Below are positions 32,398 through 44,812 of a DNA stretch of 64,000 nucleotides, piece after piece. The notes under the pieces were generated by a model. It searched no databases. It was not told the DNA's origin and saw only the letters and a list, made by a program, of their open reading frames with translations. The translations under genes were made by a program, and so were the position numbers. Each line of letters opens with the position of its first letter. Position 1 is the stretch's first letter. The stretch is from Ilyonectria destructans (taxonomy: Eukaryota; Ascomycota; Sordariomycetes; Hypocreales; Nectriaceae): assembly GCA_020740775.1 (NCBI GenBank), contig JAHEWK010000009.1:3038001-3102000 (forward strand), written 5' to 3'.

Positions 32398-33801
32398 ATG
32401 GCAGTCGCCTCGGAGCACGTCTTCGGCGTCATCGCAGGCGCCATCTGCGGCTCACTCATCCTCTTTCGATGCGGCTACCGGCTGTTCTCCCGCTGCAGAA
32501 CTCACCCACACTGCCATCGGACATGGCACGCCGATGACGCGTATATGGCCTTCGCTATTGTGCCGCTCATCGCTCGGACTACAATCATTTATTACTCCTT
32601 CGACCTTAATCCTAGCCAAACATTTGGCCTGCCAACCGAATCCGATGCCGCCGCGCAAGGAATCTCTACCGCCCAACTTGAGGACAATTATGTTATGTCT
32701 CACATGCTGCTGCTAGCCGCCCGGGTCTCCTACCTGACATAGTATTACCTCCCGCCCCTCTCCTTCGCCACCACATCTAGTGGTCCCCTGTCCTGCCTCG
32801 TACCCGTTCGGAGCCTAGGGCTAATATCGCCACCTTTCTTTGTAGTCTATGGTGCCTCAAGCTTTGCCTCCTGAACTTCTACTGCCGCTTTATCCGTGTC
32901 TACCCCTTGTGGAAGGCGGCTGCCGCAGCACTGTGGTGGTCCCTTGTGGTCACCTACTTCGCTATCTTAATCCTGATTTTTACTGAATGTCGGCCCATAA
33001 ACTTGTGTGTATTGGTACTCTCCTCCTTCCCCCAAAGAACGTTTACTGAGTATCGGCTTGCTAGGTATTGGGACCCAGACCCTGATAAGAAATGTGAGCG
33101 ATGAAGCACATTAGTACAACCGTCCCGTGACTGACCTATGCGTGTCTAAGATTCTTGTCACCGAGCCCTGGCAAACCTTCTTACTATGGGGATCCTTAAT
33201 ATAGTAACCGATATCGCCCTTATTCTCTTGCCTTTTCCAATTCTCCGACATAGCCGCCTTCCCGGCCGCCAGTACGTCATCTTGATACCCTATCGATGAT
33301 GGGCTATTATTAACACCTGCGATAGAAAAGTTCAACTAGGCATCCTATTTGGCATTGGTATTATCGTTGTCCTTATCACAATCATCCGACTCCCACTAGT
33401 TGTGAATCAATCATTATCCATACAAGCCCGCACGACAGTATACTCCCTAACTATTCTGATGTCCATCGGGAACATACTGACTGTCAGTTCTAGGGAGCAA
33501 CCATCGAGATCATGGGCGCTACCATTGTCGCCAACGCCGCCTTTTATTTTGCTCTCCTTAAAGATATCCAAAGAGGGCATAGCCATAGTTTATCAGGCCA
33601 AGGGAACTCTAGCTTTCGGCCGGTCAACTCAGAAGCTGACCTCACTCTTGTGTCTCGCCAGACTCATTCGGGTCATGGCCCAAAGACCAGGTATGTCCTA
33701 AGGCCGGGTTTCAATGCCGGATTCTAACATCGCATAGCCACTCCCAAGTCATTCCCGTGAGCCCTCAAGTTGATTCTGATAGTGGCTTTGATAATGTTTA
33801 A
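32398..33801 (+). CDS. seven-helix integral membrane protein, fungal rhodopsin-like fold
   Basis: Seven exons (32398-32741, 32846-33004, 33065-33093, 33151-33271, 33326-33437, 33494-33690, 33738-33801) make a 341-residue frame. One exon is only 29 nt, yet every junction keeps phase and all introns are GT-AG. Recognisable stretches are LWCLKLCLLNFYCRF, then TECRPINLYWDPDPDKK, then GILNIVTDIALILLPFPI and GIGIIVVLITIIRLPLV. These are typical of the large family of fungal PTH11/rhodopsin-like membrane proteins. No CFEM domain is present. The C-terminal tail (RPVNSEADLTLVSRQ) is polar and cytosolic. Role unknown; probably sensing at the plasma membrane. Simple open-frame reading makes it look broken, but the spliced frame is clean. 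Confidence 0.82.
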
Positions 33802-36800
33802 TCAAGTCGATGTCGAGTCAATGGCCATAGGGCCTTTCTCCACTTTGAACTTCCCGGGCCTGAGCCTCCAGACGGTGAACATACCCACGGTGGTGGGTTT
33901 TTATAACATTATTTCTCTTCCTCGGAAGATTCAGCACTTCCCCCCCCCCAGAGGCATAAGCCTCGGCGACCACGCAGGGATCGAGTATCCTTCGCTGCTC
34001 AAGTCCCTTGATCGACGCTTGCTACTCTGCTGGATTCATGTTAGTTACGCCACTACGGGGCTACGTCGACTTGGATGATTGCCACGCTAGGGGATGGGCC
34101 TGTCTGAGCGGCCAGTATGGAGCGGCCAGTATTTGGTCAGTTGATCAAACCAGTGCGCTTGAGTACCTAGGCCGTTCTGTTGGACTGGTAGGGCGCCTTG
34201 CGGTTCCGGCCCAATATATCGAAAGAGTTGTTTCAAACCTGCGAGCTTGCGTCCACTAGTTTAAACCAGCTACTGTATAACATCCTCATATGTTCTCTTG
34301 AACTCAAGTGAGAGCGACAAAATAAAATATCTATCAGGGTCTAAGACTTAGAGACGCGCCGAAATCCCGCCTTCTGCTGTATATCTTTTCTATGCATGTT
34401 TTAATCCGGTGTCGTTGAGTCCGTTCCTAGGCTTCAGCGAGTGTCTCCTTGCACCTAGAACGCGGATGCCCCAGACTTATTCTGGCTATAAACAAAAGAG
34501 ATCATTCCCTGCCCAAATTACTGCCGCTTAAAGGGAGGATGCAGGCAAGTGTCTTATTCAGCATCTCAATCCCGATTGAAGATACCAGGATGGAAATAGG
34601 GGGTCAGCACCTGCAGGCACAGGGGTGCCGCCCTCCATCCAACCCGGGGGCGGATCAATAGCCAAAGTGCCAATCGGTCTCAGGTGGATAAGTTTACCCA
34701 TTGGCACTCACCTTTAGATCTGTGCGTTTCCCCCTTGACCACCCTGCTCTCCAGTCCAGCCCTTCCGTCTAGCCCTTGGTGAAACCAGCTGATGCGTCAC
34801 TTGTCCACGTTAAACCCAAAAAGCTTCTAGTTCCAGACCTCAATGCTCTCGAATCGCATCTGCCTATATCTCCGGAAGCAACGGGTATACTGAGCATTCA
34901 GCAATGGGTATGCCTGACTCGAACGGAGGGCAGCAATACGGAGTACATGCCCTGGCATTCACCCAGTCTCTGTGCTGCTCGCTTACTTGACCCCAGTGCC
35001 AACTTCAGCCGAAGATTCCGAGTGGTGGTGCTTGGACCCCCGCGATTTGTTCAGAGAGGGTGTCTGCAAACTTGACATGGTATTCAATCGGACACTGGGG
35101 TGACCAATCATCAAGCCTGACAGGAGAGGCGAGGGTTTTCGGAAAGCTCGCGTCCAGTTCAATCTACCAGGTTGATCCTGGTCTCTGCCTGGCCCCTGTT
35201 CTTCATCCAAGCCTTAGATTTCATCACCCAATAGCCGCCTTGCCCACCGGGCCTAGGCAAGGCGTACTCATATGATAGCGGGTACGTACATGGACGAGCT
35301 GGTCACCAAGAGCCAGGGCTGTCAACTGGCGTGACAGGTCAAGCACAAACTAATGACGCCACGCCGGGGTAGTCTCCACTGGCAAAGCTGGTTCACTAAC
35401 TGGTAGACCATGCCATCGTTTTCACGCTAATGCCCCAAGTTACGCCCAGCTAGTTAGTGCAGGTACAGCTTTCTGGGGAAGCTGAATCGCCAGCCCTAAG
35501 AGGTTTCCCCAAATCGCCTCGTAAACCGGTTTGGCTTAAGTTGCTCAAACTTGGATACGCTGCTAATTTTTCAGCTTAACGTTTAGCTTCAAGGCGCCTA
35601 AACTCGACTTCATTTCTCGCCTCTGACTTTTCTTAGTCTCACGCCAGGTTTCTTAGGCTTTACTTGGCAGGCATATTTTCGACCCTCATTTCTGAACAGA
35701 TGTAAGGGATACGGTTCGCCATTCTTGCGGCGAGGGAGCGACGAGCCCTTGGCCCTTATTATCAGTTGTGCGGTACGATCTGGTAATGTAACTTACTGGA
35801 ATCGCTTGATCTGTTGCCACAGCAGGCTAAGGTCTTTGTGCGAATTTGGAATGCCGCCCCAATCCTGACAGCAGAGTAATTCTCACCTCCCTTGGCAGAG
35901 GCTATAGCACCGGTCAAAAATCCAATAAAATGTCTTTGGCTATTGCCTGCATGCCCCTGCAGCAGATCGTATCCCCGCGCGATTGCTGCATGTTTTAACG
36001 GCCTCTAGGACGTCGATCCCTGCAGGCTATCAAAACTATTAGTACGCACCCCGGATAATGGGGGTGTCATCTATTCATACCTGTCTGTGCTAGCATCAAG
36101 TCTGGCAACAGTCAGTTTTGAGCGATATTGAAGAGGCCATATTAAAAGGTCGCAGGATCAGGAACCCTGGGTCAGTGTTCAGGGAGCTCTGGCCATCAAC
36201 AAAGGGTGACAATTAATTGCCTCGCATGATTCTCCTCACAGCTCGGATCAGTGTGTGTACTGGTCCTCCGGTCAGCAAGGATCACACAGTTGTGCATAAC
36301 GCGCCCTCCACTAACCGCCCGCCTGCTCAAAGCTTGCCCAGCTCGGGGCCGGCACCCAGAAGACAGATCACGCTGGCAGCTGACCTGCATTCGCTTCCGT
36401 CGGAGGAATCGTCTCTCTGCCTCCTCGACAAGCACCTCGCACGCGTCATTGTGCCCGAAGCCCGTGTCGATGAGCTCATTCCCTCAGGACTAATGCTGAT
36501 CGGCTTGAAGAAAGTCGTCACAGTCACTATTGACGTCGCTTGTGCTATTTGCTACATAGTATAACCACTTAGGCTAGTCGAGCTGTATGTATTGTGAACA
36601 GAGTTGGCGGCGCGTCGACGTTGTCCTTGGTGATGGCGAGAACGATGCTGGGAGGTATGAGCCAGTCTGCCTTGGTGTTGAACCAGACCCGGTATAGGAG
36701 ACGTTTCGAAAAAGAAGGAGGCCGCAAGAGTCTCTAGAGCGTACAGCAGACTCAGAGACTGCTTATATTTCTGGATGATAAAGCTTATCGCCGGAGGTCG

Positions 36801-37287
36801 ATGTCGGGACGCTGGGACATCATTGCAGCCAGAATTGAGGACGAGGATAACTTAAGTGACAAAGAGTCTATAAGTTCCGACGAGTCTGCTACAGATGCGT
36901 CGTTTCCGACCCCAGGGGATTTAGATTGGTCTTCTCGCCCTCCACGACGTTGAGTCCCTTTAGAGTTGTCGTCCACTCTTGATCTCCAGATGGATGGGCA
37001 ACTGATCACTACGTAGTTACGTGAATAAGCCACACCACTACATGAGAATGGTCGGAAGTATCGGAAAAAGTTATAATATAATGAGTTTAAAGGTTTCGGT
37101 AGTGGATGTCTTGAAGGACTGGGCTGTCTGCATTGGCACGCCAGAGAGCAATGAATCCAACAGGTTTGAAACATCAAAATATGAGTGGTTTCTATTTACA
37201 TGAATAATAGGATAAAGAAAATTGACGACATGTCTATGACTGAATGATAATTATATCCGATGTCTTATTGGGTGTCAAGGCAGCCAT
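33802..37287. other. gene-poor region
   Basis: About 3.5 kb with one coding-like relic (36580-36953) and otherwise nothing supported. A small direct repeat, GAGCGGCCAGTAT-like, occurs twice near 34105-34135. Confidence 0.5.
36580..36953 (+). pseudogene. unidentified coding relic with acidic tail
   Basis: One frame reads through about 125 codons with a single TAG. It gives STLSLVMARTMLGG, then RYRRRFEKEGGRKSL (stop), RLLIFLDDKAYRRRSMSG, and an acidic serine-rich end with NLSDKESISSDES and DWSSRPPRR. The composition is protein-like, but I do not recognise a family. It is probably the tail of a decayed gene. Confidence 0.3.
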
Positions 37288-40200
37288 CTACTGGTCCAAG
37301 GCTTGACTCTGGCACTGTACACCAATTTGTTAGCGAAAGAAAGACACGAAGCAGATGTAAAGACTTACCATTTCCCAGTAAACGCCCTTCGACTTGACAA
37401 GGTCATCATGATTACCCTGCTCCACAACCCTGCCCTCATCCAAGACAAAGATGACATCGGCCTTCTGGATGGTCGACAGCCGATGGGCCACCGCGATTAT
37501 CGTTCGGCCCTCACGAGCTTTTTCGAATGCGGATTGGACAATCTTCTCAGACTCAGAGTCCAGCGCCGACGTTGCTTCATCGAGCAGTAGGATCTTGGGA
37601 TCGCGAATCAAGGCTCGCGCAATGGCGATCCTCTGCCTCTGGCCTCCCGACATGGAGACGCCTTGTTGACCGACGTCAGTGTTGTAGCCTTCGGGTAGGG
37701 AAACGATGAAGTCGTGAATGAAGGCATCGCGGCACACTTCGTGGATTCGCTCGTCTGGCACAGAGTCGGGATCGGAAATGCCAAAGAGGATGTTGTCTCT
37801 TATACTTCCTTGAAACAAAGTCGGTTCTTGAGCCACGAGCGACAGGTTCCGCCGGTAGTCGTAGACATTGAGCTCATTGATGTTGACGTCGTTGCAGCGG
37901 ATGTCGCCTCCGTCTGGGCCAAGGTCGTAGAACCGCTCCATAAGGGAAATGATAGTTGATTTGCCAGATCCAGAAGGGCCAACGAATGCTGCATACTGAC
38001 CCTTTTTGATGGCGAGGCTTAGACCGTCAAAAACGGAGACATCCCGGGTAGGATACTTGAAATGAACGTCTCGCAGCTCAATGTGCACTCCGCCATCTGA
38101 CTCAGGAATGTTGCCGCCTCCATCCATCCCAGCTGCTACAAAATCCGACGACTCTTCCACCTTGAAGATTCGATCCGCAGCTGTTGCGGCTTGTGCAAAG
38201 TTGGGCGAGACGCTGAGAACCTGGGCTGCTGACTCTGCGCCTTGGATCATTGCCATGAAACAGACAAAGAATTGCTCCAAGCTGAGCTCGCCGCTTGCCA
38301 TGAGCTTGCCGCCGTACCAAAACACCAAGGCTTGGCAGGCGAGGCCGACGCTGTCTGCGAAGCCGAAGAGACCGGCGGTCCATTGGGCCTTGAGACGAGC
38401 CGCGTGGACGTGATCGCTCAGGAGGGTTTGGTATCGGCCATTAATTGCATCTTCCATGTTCAGCGAAGAAACCGTTCGCATGGCTCCGACAGCCTCCGTC
38501 GCAAATTGAGAGCTTTCCATGAAGACGGCCGAGTTCATCTTTTCGAAATAGATCTCGTACCTATACTTCCAGAAGCCCGCGGACAGCATGACGGGCATGG
38601 TGGCAAACATCGCAACTAGCCCGAGCTTCCAAGAGAAGATGAGCGAGATAATGATGCAACCGGTGGCGTTAAACACTCCGTTGAGGAGAGATCCGGTGTT
38701 CAAGCCAAAGAGCTCTTCAAGCAGCTTTGCATCGCCTGAAACCAGAGAAGTCAAGGTACCATGAGAGTTTTGGTCTTCGTCGAAATAGCTTGGCTTCTGG
38801 TGCAGCATGTCGGTGAAATACTGGGTCTTGAAGAACCGGCTGACAGAGTACTGGGCGTGCAAGCAGTTCCAAGCCATAGAAAACCAGCCGAAGCCAATTC
38901 CTGCAGCGAGGGCTAACCACATCAGGCCCCAAAAGCTCCCTTCTTTCTTGATATCGTCGCCTACTAGAAGGAAGACTTGAACGACTTTGGCAAACAGCCA
39001 TGCCTGTAAGGGCGTACCGGCTCCGATAGCCATGCAGGAAAGGACAATACCGATAAATAGAGGCCTCTGTGCTTGGAGCCTGTACAAAAGCTTGCCAATA
39101 ATTCGAAACAGGCTCGGAGGCTGCTGTTCTTGGTGACTTTGACGAGGATCGGTCTCAGCTTCTTGTGTGGTTGGGACATCATCATCGCTCAAGTTCAGCT
39201 TCGGATCTGTTTCGGAGTCCAGTTTCGGTCGAGTATGCTCATTTTCGCTGGTAGAAGGCAAATGGAGCGACTGGGCCTGCACCAAGGAGTTGTAGACGCC
39301 CAACGAGTCGGCCATCAGGCTTTGATGCGTGCCTTGCTCGACTGCACGACCATTCTTCAGGACAATGATGTGGTCGGCCTTTTGTATAGTCGAGAGGCGA
39401 TGCGCGATGGTCATGGTAGTGCGATGCTGGGTTACCTTGTCAAGTGCTGCTTGGACTAGCCTTTCGCTCTTGGCATCTATTGCGCTGGTTGCTTCGTCGA
39501 GGATGATGATCTGAGGCTTCTTGATGATGCTTCTGGCGATGGCAAGACGTTGCTTCTGGCCACCTGATAGTTTTGCACCGCCATCGCCAACTCGTGTATC
39601 GTAGCCCTGTAGGTGTCAGCGAGGCTCTCCAAGGCTGTGGAAACGGCTAAATGAAATGGAAGATGGTGGGACTCACATCGGGTAAGCGATTGATGAACTC
39701 ATCGGCGTAGGCCTCCCCGCAGGCTTCCTTGACCAGCTCTCGTTTCTGCGCTTCAGGGATGTCTTCCCACTCGGTTCCGATGAGGCCATTTGCGACATTT
39801 CCGTAGATGGTATCGTTGAAGAGGAAAGGCTCCTGCTGAACAAGGCCAATTTGCGACCTCCACCATTTGAGGTCCAGTTCCTCCAGATTGTGACCGCCAA
39901 CAGTGATCGATCCAGACAGTTTGGCTTCGACTGGAACATCCTGAATAGCTTCAGACTCTTTTTCCTGGTCAACATCCGACTTCTCTGCCGGCGTAGCCTG
40001 GATCACCCGGGGCAGCAGCTGTTGACCCTTGAGAGAATACCACCCCTCGACCAATCCAACGATTGTGCTCTTGCCTGAGCCAGACGGGCCGACGAGGGCT
40101 GTATTGCGACCTGATGGAATTCGAAAACTGAGGTTATCTAGAACTCCAACACCAGGCCGGCTTGGGTATTCAAAAGTGACGTTTTGGAAAACGAGGTCCT

Positions 40201-41355
40201 GAGCGGTGATGTCTGGCTTCGAGGAACCGCGATCGGGGAGAGGCGCGTCGATGACTGTGAAGAACTCGCATGCGGCAATCATGGCTTTGCTAACAGCTAT
40301 GATTGGCGTCGATACGCGCTCGAGGGAGTTGAGGATCATCATGGTCGACATCAGTACGATAATGACGACACCGGCATTGCTAACAGCACCCTCGACGAAC
40401 CTCTTTGTCCCATACCAAAACGTCAAGCCATACGCTCCGTAAATGCCGAACATCTACCACCCGTATTGGTTAGCGAATGACATGACAGAAGACCATGATT
40501 GATACTCACTATAAAGCCGAATTGAAGTCCCATAACTGGGGAGATCTTCTGGCCTCGCCTCATAGCCTCGCGCACCCATTTCTCGTAATGGGAAATGGTA
40601 CGGCCCTGAGCACCACACGCCATGACGAGTCGAACGCCCTTTAAAGCCTCGCTGGCAATGGCGTTGGCTTGTGCATCCGCCTGAGCAGTTGCAGTCTGGC
40701 CTTTGAGAATGAGTGGCAACAGCACGCACAGAACAACCATCATGTACAAGAGCAGGGACAAGGTCACCAGGGTGAGGTCCCAGCTCCAGATGAATGAGAT
40801 GATGAGAGCAGCCCATATGGTGGCATTGGCCTGTAGGAACGTCCCGAGGTGTTCTGAAATTCCAAGTTGCAACGTGTTCGACGTCGTGGTGATGGCGGTC
40901 GCAGGGGCTCCGATAGGCATGGAGTCGATGACAGAGATCGCCTGCGCAAACAGCGATCTCAGATAGTCATGACGGATAGCGGATGACAGACGAATGCCAA
41001 TCATTCGGAAGCAGAACTTGTTGATGGCATTCAAGGCCCAACGGGCGAGAAAGAGGGCTAGGATGTAGAGCGCTTGCCGGTTGAGCAAACTGTTAAAGTC
41101 GGCCTTTGACATATTCGAAGCATCTCCAAAGTACGAGGTGAATTGCCCAACGAGCTGGCCAAAAATGATGTTCATGAGAGGCATGGTGATTCCGACTCCG
41201 ATCGAGGACAGAGAGGCGATGATGTAGACAACGAAGTCCCATCTTGTTGCGTAGCTGAAGATTCTGAAGTAGTCGGAGTATGCAGGGGTTCGTTCGGCTT
41301 GTTTTGGGTGTGAAGGCGTCGATTCCGCGTCGGTCGGGCCTGGGTCGGGAGTCAT
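37288..41355 (-). CDS. full-size ABCB-type multidrug ABC transporter
   Basis: Four exons (41355-40510, 40453-39677, 39606-37369, 37314-37288) give 1295 residues; all junctions are phase 0 and the last exon is nine codons. The order is TMD1-NBD1-TMD2-NBD2. NBD1 has Walker A GPSGSGKST (about 404-412), LSGGQKQR (about 554) and ILDEATSAID. NBD2 repeats GPSGSGKST (about 1082-1090), MSGGQRQR and LLDEATSALD, with AHRLSTIQ H-loops in both. This is the P-glycoprotein/MDR architecture that exports hydrophobic drugs or metabolites through the plasma membrane. The ATG at 41355 is preferred over a TTG four codons upstream. NBD1 carries an unusual insertion of about 35 residues rich in Glu/Asp before the Q-loop. 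It is transcribed away from the STAND gene at 41994. Confidence 0.95.
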
Positions 41356-41993
41356 GTTGGGAGTCAATCTTTTGCAGCAGTTAGCGTCAGTATTTTTATT
41401 CGCGTGAGGTAAACTTGCCTGCCTAGTTGACCCGATTTTGGTGTATTCGTTTCTGTCACAAAATCGTCGTCGTGGTTGGAGGTTGGAACACGATGTCGAG
41501 AACTTGTCCTGGCAGCCTGTTAGAAATGAAGAGTGAGAAATAATTCAAACAATAGTGAGGAAGTAGACGTAGTGAGAATGGATCTGAGATTCATTGAATA
41601 ACAGTTGGGGATTACTTATACCAGTCCTTAACTAGCCGGTTGCCCTACGAGGCAGAATACGACGAATCCACCCAGCATCGTGTGTTTCCCTTTTGGGAAG
41701 TTTACGAGCACTCAAGGATAAGATAACACGATTGGTCACCCGCCTCAGTAAGGTGGGTACTACATCCAGGTCATTATTGTCATCATCATACTCAGTGGGC
41801 GCACCAGGGCGCCCCAGGATAAATAGGCGCCCAGGCGCCCACCTATCAGTCGCCAGAAAACCCCTCTCGAGAAAAGAGGGGATCGGAGGCATCCTTAATC
41901 AATACAACATCATCTTTGGGCTCCACATCGTATTGATCCCTATCAGCCTGATCGAATGTGCCGTACGCTATCCATCAATCTCTCATCAGCAAT
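41356..41993. promoter_or_regulatory. divergent promoter of ABC transporter and STAND gene
   Basis: About 640 bp between two diverging starts. It includes a run of GGCGCC/GGCGCCC words at about 41797-41842 that can pair with one another. Presumed promoter elements; nothing more specific. Confidence 0.45.
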
Positions 41994-44708
41994 ATGGACC
42001 CAGTCTCTGCAATTGGTCTTGCCTCGAGTTTAGTCCAACTCGTCTCGTTTATAGGCACCCTAGTCTCTAAAAGCCGGGAGATTCATCGCTCTGCTGACGG
42101 CAGTCTCGTCGAGAATGACGACCTTGCGACAATCACAAGGACGCTAGAGGGGCAGACACGGCGCATCGCCACACAAGCTAGTTCACTAAGGCAATCGTCG
42201 CAAGAAACGGCGCTGGATCTTCTCCAACTATGCGACGGCGTGCGAGGCCTTACGAAGGAGCTCATCGCTAAGATTGGCGCTCTAAAGTCAGATGGCTCGA
42301 GCAGCAAATGGGATAGTTTTCGCCTTGCGCTAAAGGGTGTGTGGGATGAGCAGGATATTACAGACCTCGTGAGAAGGCTCGAGCGGTACAGGCAACAGAT
42401 TGACTCGATTCTCCTCGCCAATCTTCAGGAGCGATTGAAGGCTTTCAGCGATACAGCGGCGAACAGGAATGCCAAGATTGAAGAGAACTTTGCCAAGGTT
42501 CTTCAGTCGCTCCAGCCGGGCAGCAAATGGCAGAGAGAGCTTATCGAGACAGCGCGTCAGGCTGTGCAAGCCCAGACACCACTCGGCACTATCCAGCTAA
42601 GCGACTTTTCCGCCTCTCTGTCGGCTGGAGCAACCCATGATCGGCAAAATTTCCAGCGCACGCGCATGCTTCAGTCGTTGAAGTTCGCTGATATGAGAGA
42701 CCGCTATGAACGAATTTCGGAAGCCCACCAGAAGACCTTTGACTGGGTTTTCCATGAACATGGTAATGGAGAGGACTTAGGCGGGAGCTGGGACAACTTT
42801 TCCGAGTGGCTCATGTCGAACAACCCGCTTTACTGGATCACGGGCAAGCCTGGTTCCGGGAAATCGACATTGATGAAGTACCTGTCGGATGATGAACGTC
42901 TTCAAATCCATCTAAGAGTTTGGAAAGGTGACAATCCTCTTTTCATGAGCAGGTTCTTTTTCTGGAACTCTGGGACAACGCTACAAATGTCAAGAATTGG
43001 ACTACTGCAGTCGCTTCTATACCAAACCCTCTTGGAGTCTCCAGGCGACATATCGCTCGCCTTTCCAGACCGATGGGAACATCAAGAGTATTTTGGCTAT
43101 GACGGACGGCCATGGTCTTGGACTGAAGTTTCCAGTGGCTTCAGGAAGCTGGTAGCCGACAAAAGTAAATGCTTCTTCTTCCTGATTGACGGCCTAGATG
43201 AGTTCGATGGCGATTGCTCAGAGCTTGCAGACTTTCTTCTTGGCACTGCGTCAAAGGAATCCAATGTCAAGTTGTGTTTAGCGAGCCGGCCGTGGCTTGT
43301 GTTTGAGGACGCTTTCCGGAAACGACCGTCACTCCGCATGGAGGATCTTACTTCCATCGACATACGACTTTTCACATCCGACCAGTTAGCAGCAAACCCC
43401 ATGTTCGCGCAGCTTCAGGAAAATGACTCCGATAATTCTCTTGTTTTGATTGAAGAAGTAGTGAAGAAATCATCTGGCGTCTTCCTATGGGTGAGGCTGG
43501 TGGTCAAATCGCTCCTAGAGGGCCTCCAGGACGGCGACACTATGGATGATCTCTCAGCACGCCTCTTCTTGATTCCGAGGGATCTTGGGGATCTGTTTCG
43601 AAAGATACTCAGTGATCTTGATACAGCCTACTTCGAACAAGCTTCTCTGATATTTCAGACTGTCAGAGCCTCTCATGTGCCTTGGAGAGATATTAGTCTT
43701 GAGAGCGCAAACGTCGTGGACTCCAAGGAAGTTAAGACCTCTAATCAAAATCGCGATAATTGGTCCCCCTTGGCCTTGTTTACACTCTCATTTGTCGGCG
43801 AGGATCCCGCTCGTGCGCTATCAGCCGAGTATGGCGAGCCCATGAGTTGGAAGCAGCAGTGTTACCATTCTGAAAGGATGCGGCGTCGACTTAACAGCCG
43901 ATGCAAGGGACTTTTGGAAGCACCCCAGTATGAGAAATCCGGGCCCAATACCAAAGTCCAATACTTGCATAGAACTGTCAAAGACTTCCTAGAAGAAGAC
44001 GGAGTGCGAGACTTGCTCGCTTCCGGGTCCAAGAGCACATTCAATGCTCACCTAGCCCTCTGCGCGGCGCTAATTCGCCACACCAAGGCTATCAGCCCCA
44101 AGGAAGACGACGAGGATAACGAAGGGATGGAGATATTTAGTGAACTCATTCGTCAGTTCATTGTACAATCTCATTGGCTAGAGAGACGGGGTCAGCCGGA
44201 ATATGTTCTTTTTCTCGACGAGATGAACAAGGTTACCGAGGCAATTTTGGACCCAGGCGATCTGGGCATCCAGGTCGATCCAAACTTGCCGCATTGGACC
44301 AAGCGCGTCGACCCTCATGTTGGCAGGTCATGTCAGGTGTATTCGCTATTTGACTATGCCGTTATCCGCTCCCTCACGCATTATGTCCGGGCCAAGCTTA
44401 TGGCTGGCTACATATTTCCATCGAACCCAAATCGCGGCTACCTCACAGCTTATGCAATCGAAAAGGGTAACCAGGAGATGATCAACTTGCTAGAAGCGAG
44501 TGACGATATGGTTTACCTTCCCTCACAACCAAGTCAAGTCCACCGCCAAGGGTTAACTGCAGAAATCTTAGCAACCTCAGACAACCCAGGACATGAAATG
44601 AATCTGAACAGGCCAGTCACTCCAGTTAAAGACTCCATCGGAACCAAAACGGGATTTAGGCATAAGGTAAAGACGTCGTGGATAGGGCGCCCTTTCAATC
44701 GAAAGTGA
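41994..44708 (+). CDS. NACHT-type STAND (NLR-like) protein without repeat domain
   Basis: A 904-residue single-exon protein. Residues 1-30 (MDPVSAIGLASSLVQLVSF) match the fungal STAND N-terminal (HeLo-like/NACHT-N) pattern, followed by a helical region to about 200. The NACHT NTPase has Walker A TGKPGSGKST (about 281-290) and Walker B FFLIDGLDEFDG (about 392-403), then a conserved ASRPWLVFE sensor region and GVFLWVRLVV. The C-terminal ~350 residues show no ankyrin, WD40 or TPR repeats; the region after NACHT is the winged-helix-like extension of this subfamily. Such proteins are thought to act in fungal non-self recognition or programmed cell death; function here is inferred from family only. 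ATG at 41994 is preferred to an earlier non-conserved start. Confidence 0.9.
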   Translation: MDPVSAIGLASSLVQLVSFIGTLVSKSREIHRSADGSLVENDDLATITRTLEGQTRRIATQASSLRQSSQETALDLLQLCDGVRGLTKELIAKIGALKSDGSSSKWDSFRLALKGVWDEQDITDLVRRLERYRQQIDSILLANLQERLKAFSDTAANRNAKIEENFAKVLQSLQPGSKWQRELIETARQAVQAQTPLGTIQLSDFSASLSAGATHDRQNFQRTRMLQSLKFADMRDRYERISEAHQKTFDWVFHEHGNGEDLGGSWDNFSEWLMSNNPLYWITGKPGSGKSTLMKYLSDDERLQIHLRVWKGDNPLFMSRFFFWNSGTTLQMSRIGLLQSLLYQTLLESPGDISLAFPDRWEHQEYFGYDGRPWSWTEVSSGFRKLVADKSKCFFFLIDGLDEFDGDCSELADFLLGTASKESNVKLCLASRPWLVFEDAFRKRPSLRMEDLTSIDIRLFTSDQLAANPMFAQLQENDSDNSLVLIEEVVKKSSGVFLWVRLVVKSLLEGLQDGDTMDDLSARLFLIPRDLGDLFRKILSDLDTAYFEQASLIFQTVRASHVPWRDISLESANVVDSKEVKTSNQNRDNWSPLALFTLSFVGEDPARALSAEYGEPMSWKQQCYHSERMRRRLNSRCKGLLEAPQYEKSGPNTKVQYLHRTVKDFLEEDGVRDLLASGSKSTFNAHLALCAALIRHTKAISPKEDDEDNEGMEIFSELIRQFIVQSHWLERRGQPEYVLFLDEMNKVTEAILDPGDLGIQVDPNLPHWTKRVDPHVGRSCQVYSLFDYAVIRSLTHYVRAKLMAGYIFPSNPNRGYLTAYAIEKGNQEMINLLEASDDMVYLPSQPSQVHRQGLTAEILATSDNPGHEMNLNRPVTPVKDSIGTKTGFRHKVKTSWIGRPFNRK

Positions 44709-44812
44709 GGTGTCAAGGTTATAAGGGATTAGTAGGGAGTGGATATACTCGTAATTTGGTACTAACAACTCTCATGTAATTTGATCTATTAAATCTTCTT
44801 ACCCAACTTCAC

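Noticed and set aside
32742..33500. Stops in the seven-helix gene, first read as a pseudogene
   Set aside because: All stops fall in GT-AG introns; the seven-exon frame is continuous and matches the family throughout.
37451..39459. Several plus-strand open frames of 60-128 residues
   Set aside because: They lie opposite the ABC transporter exons and show no domain; they are mirror frames of the real gene.
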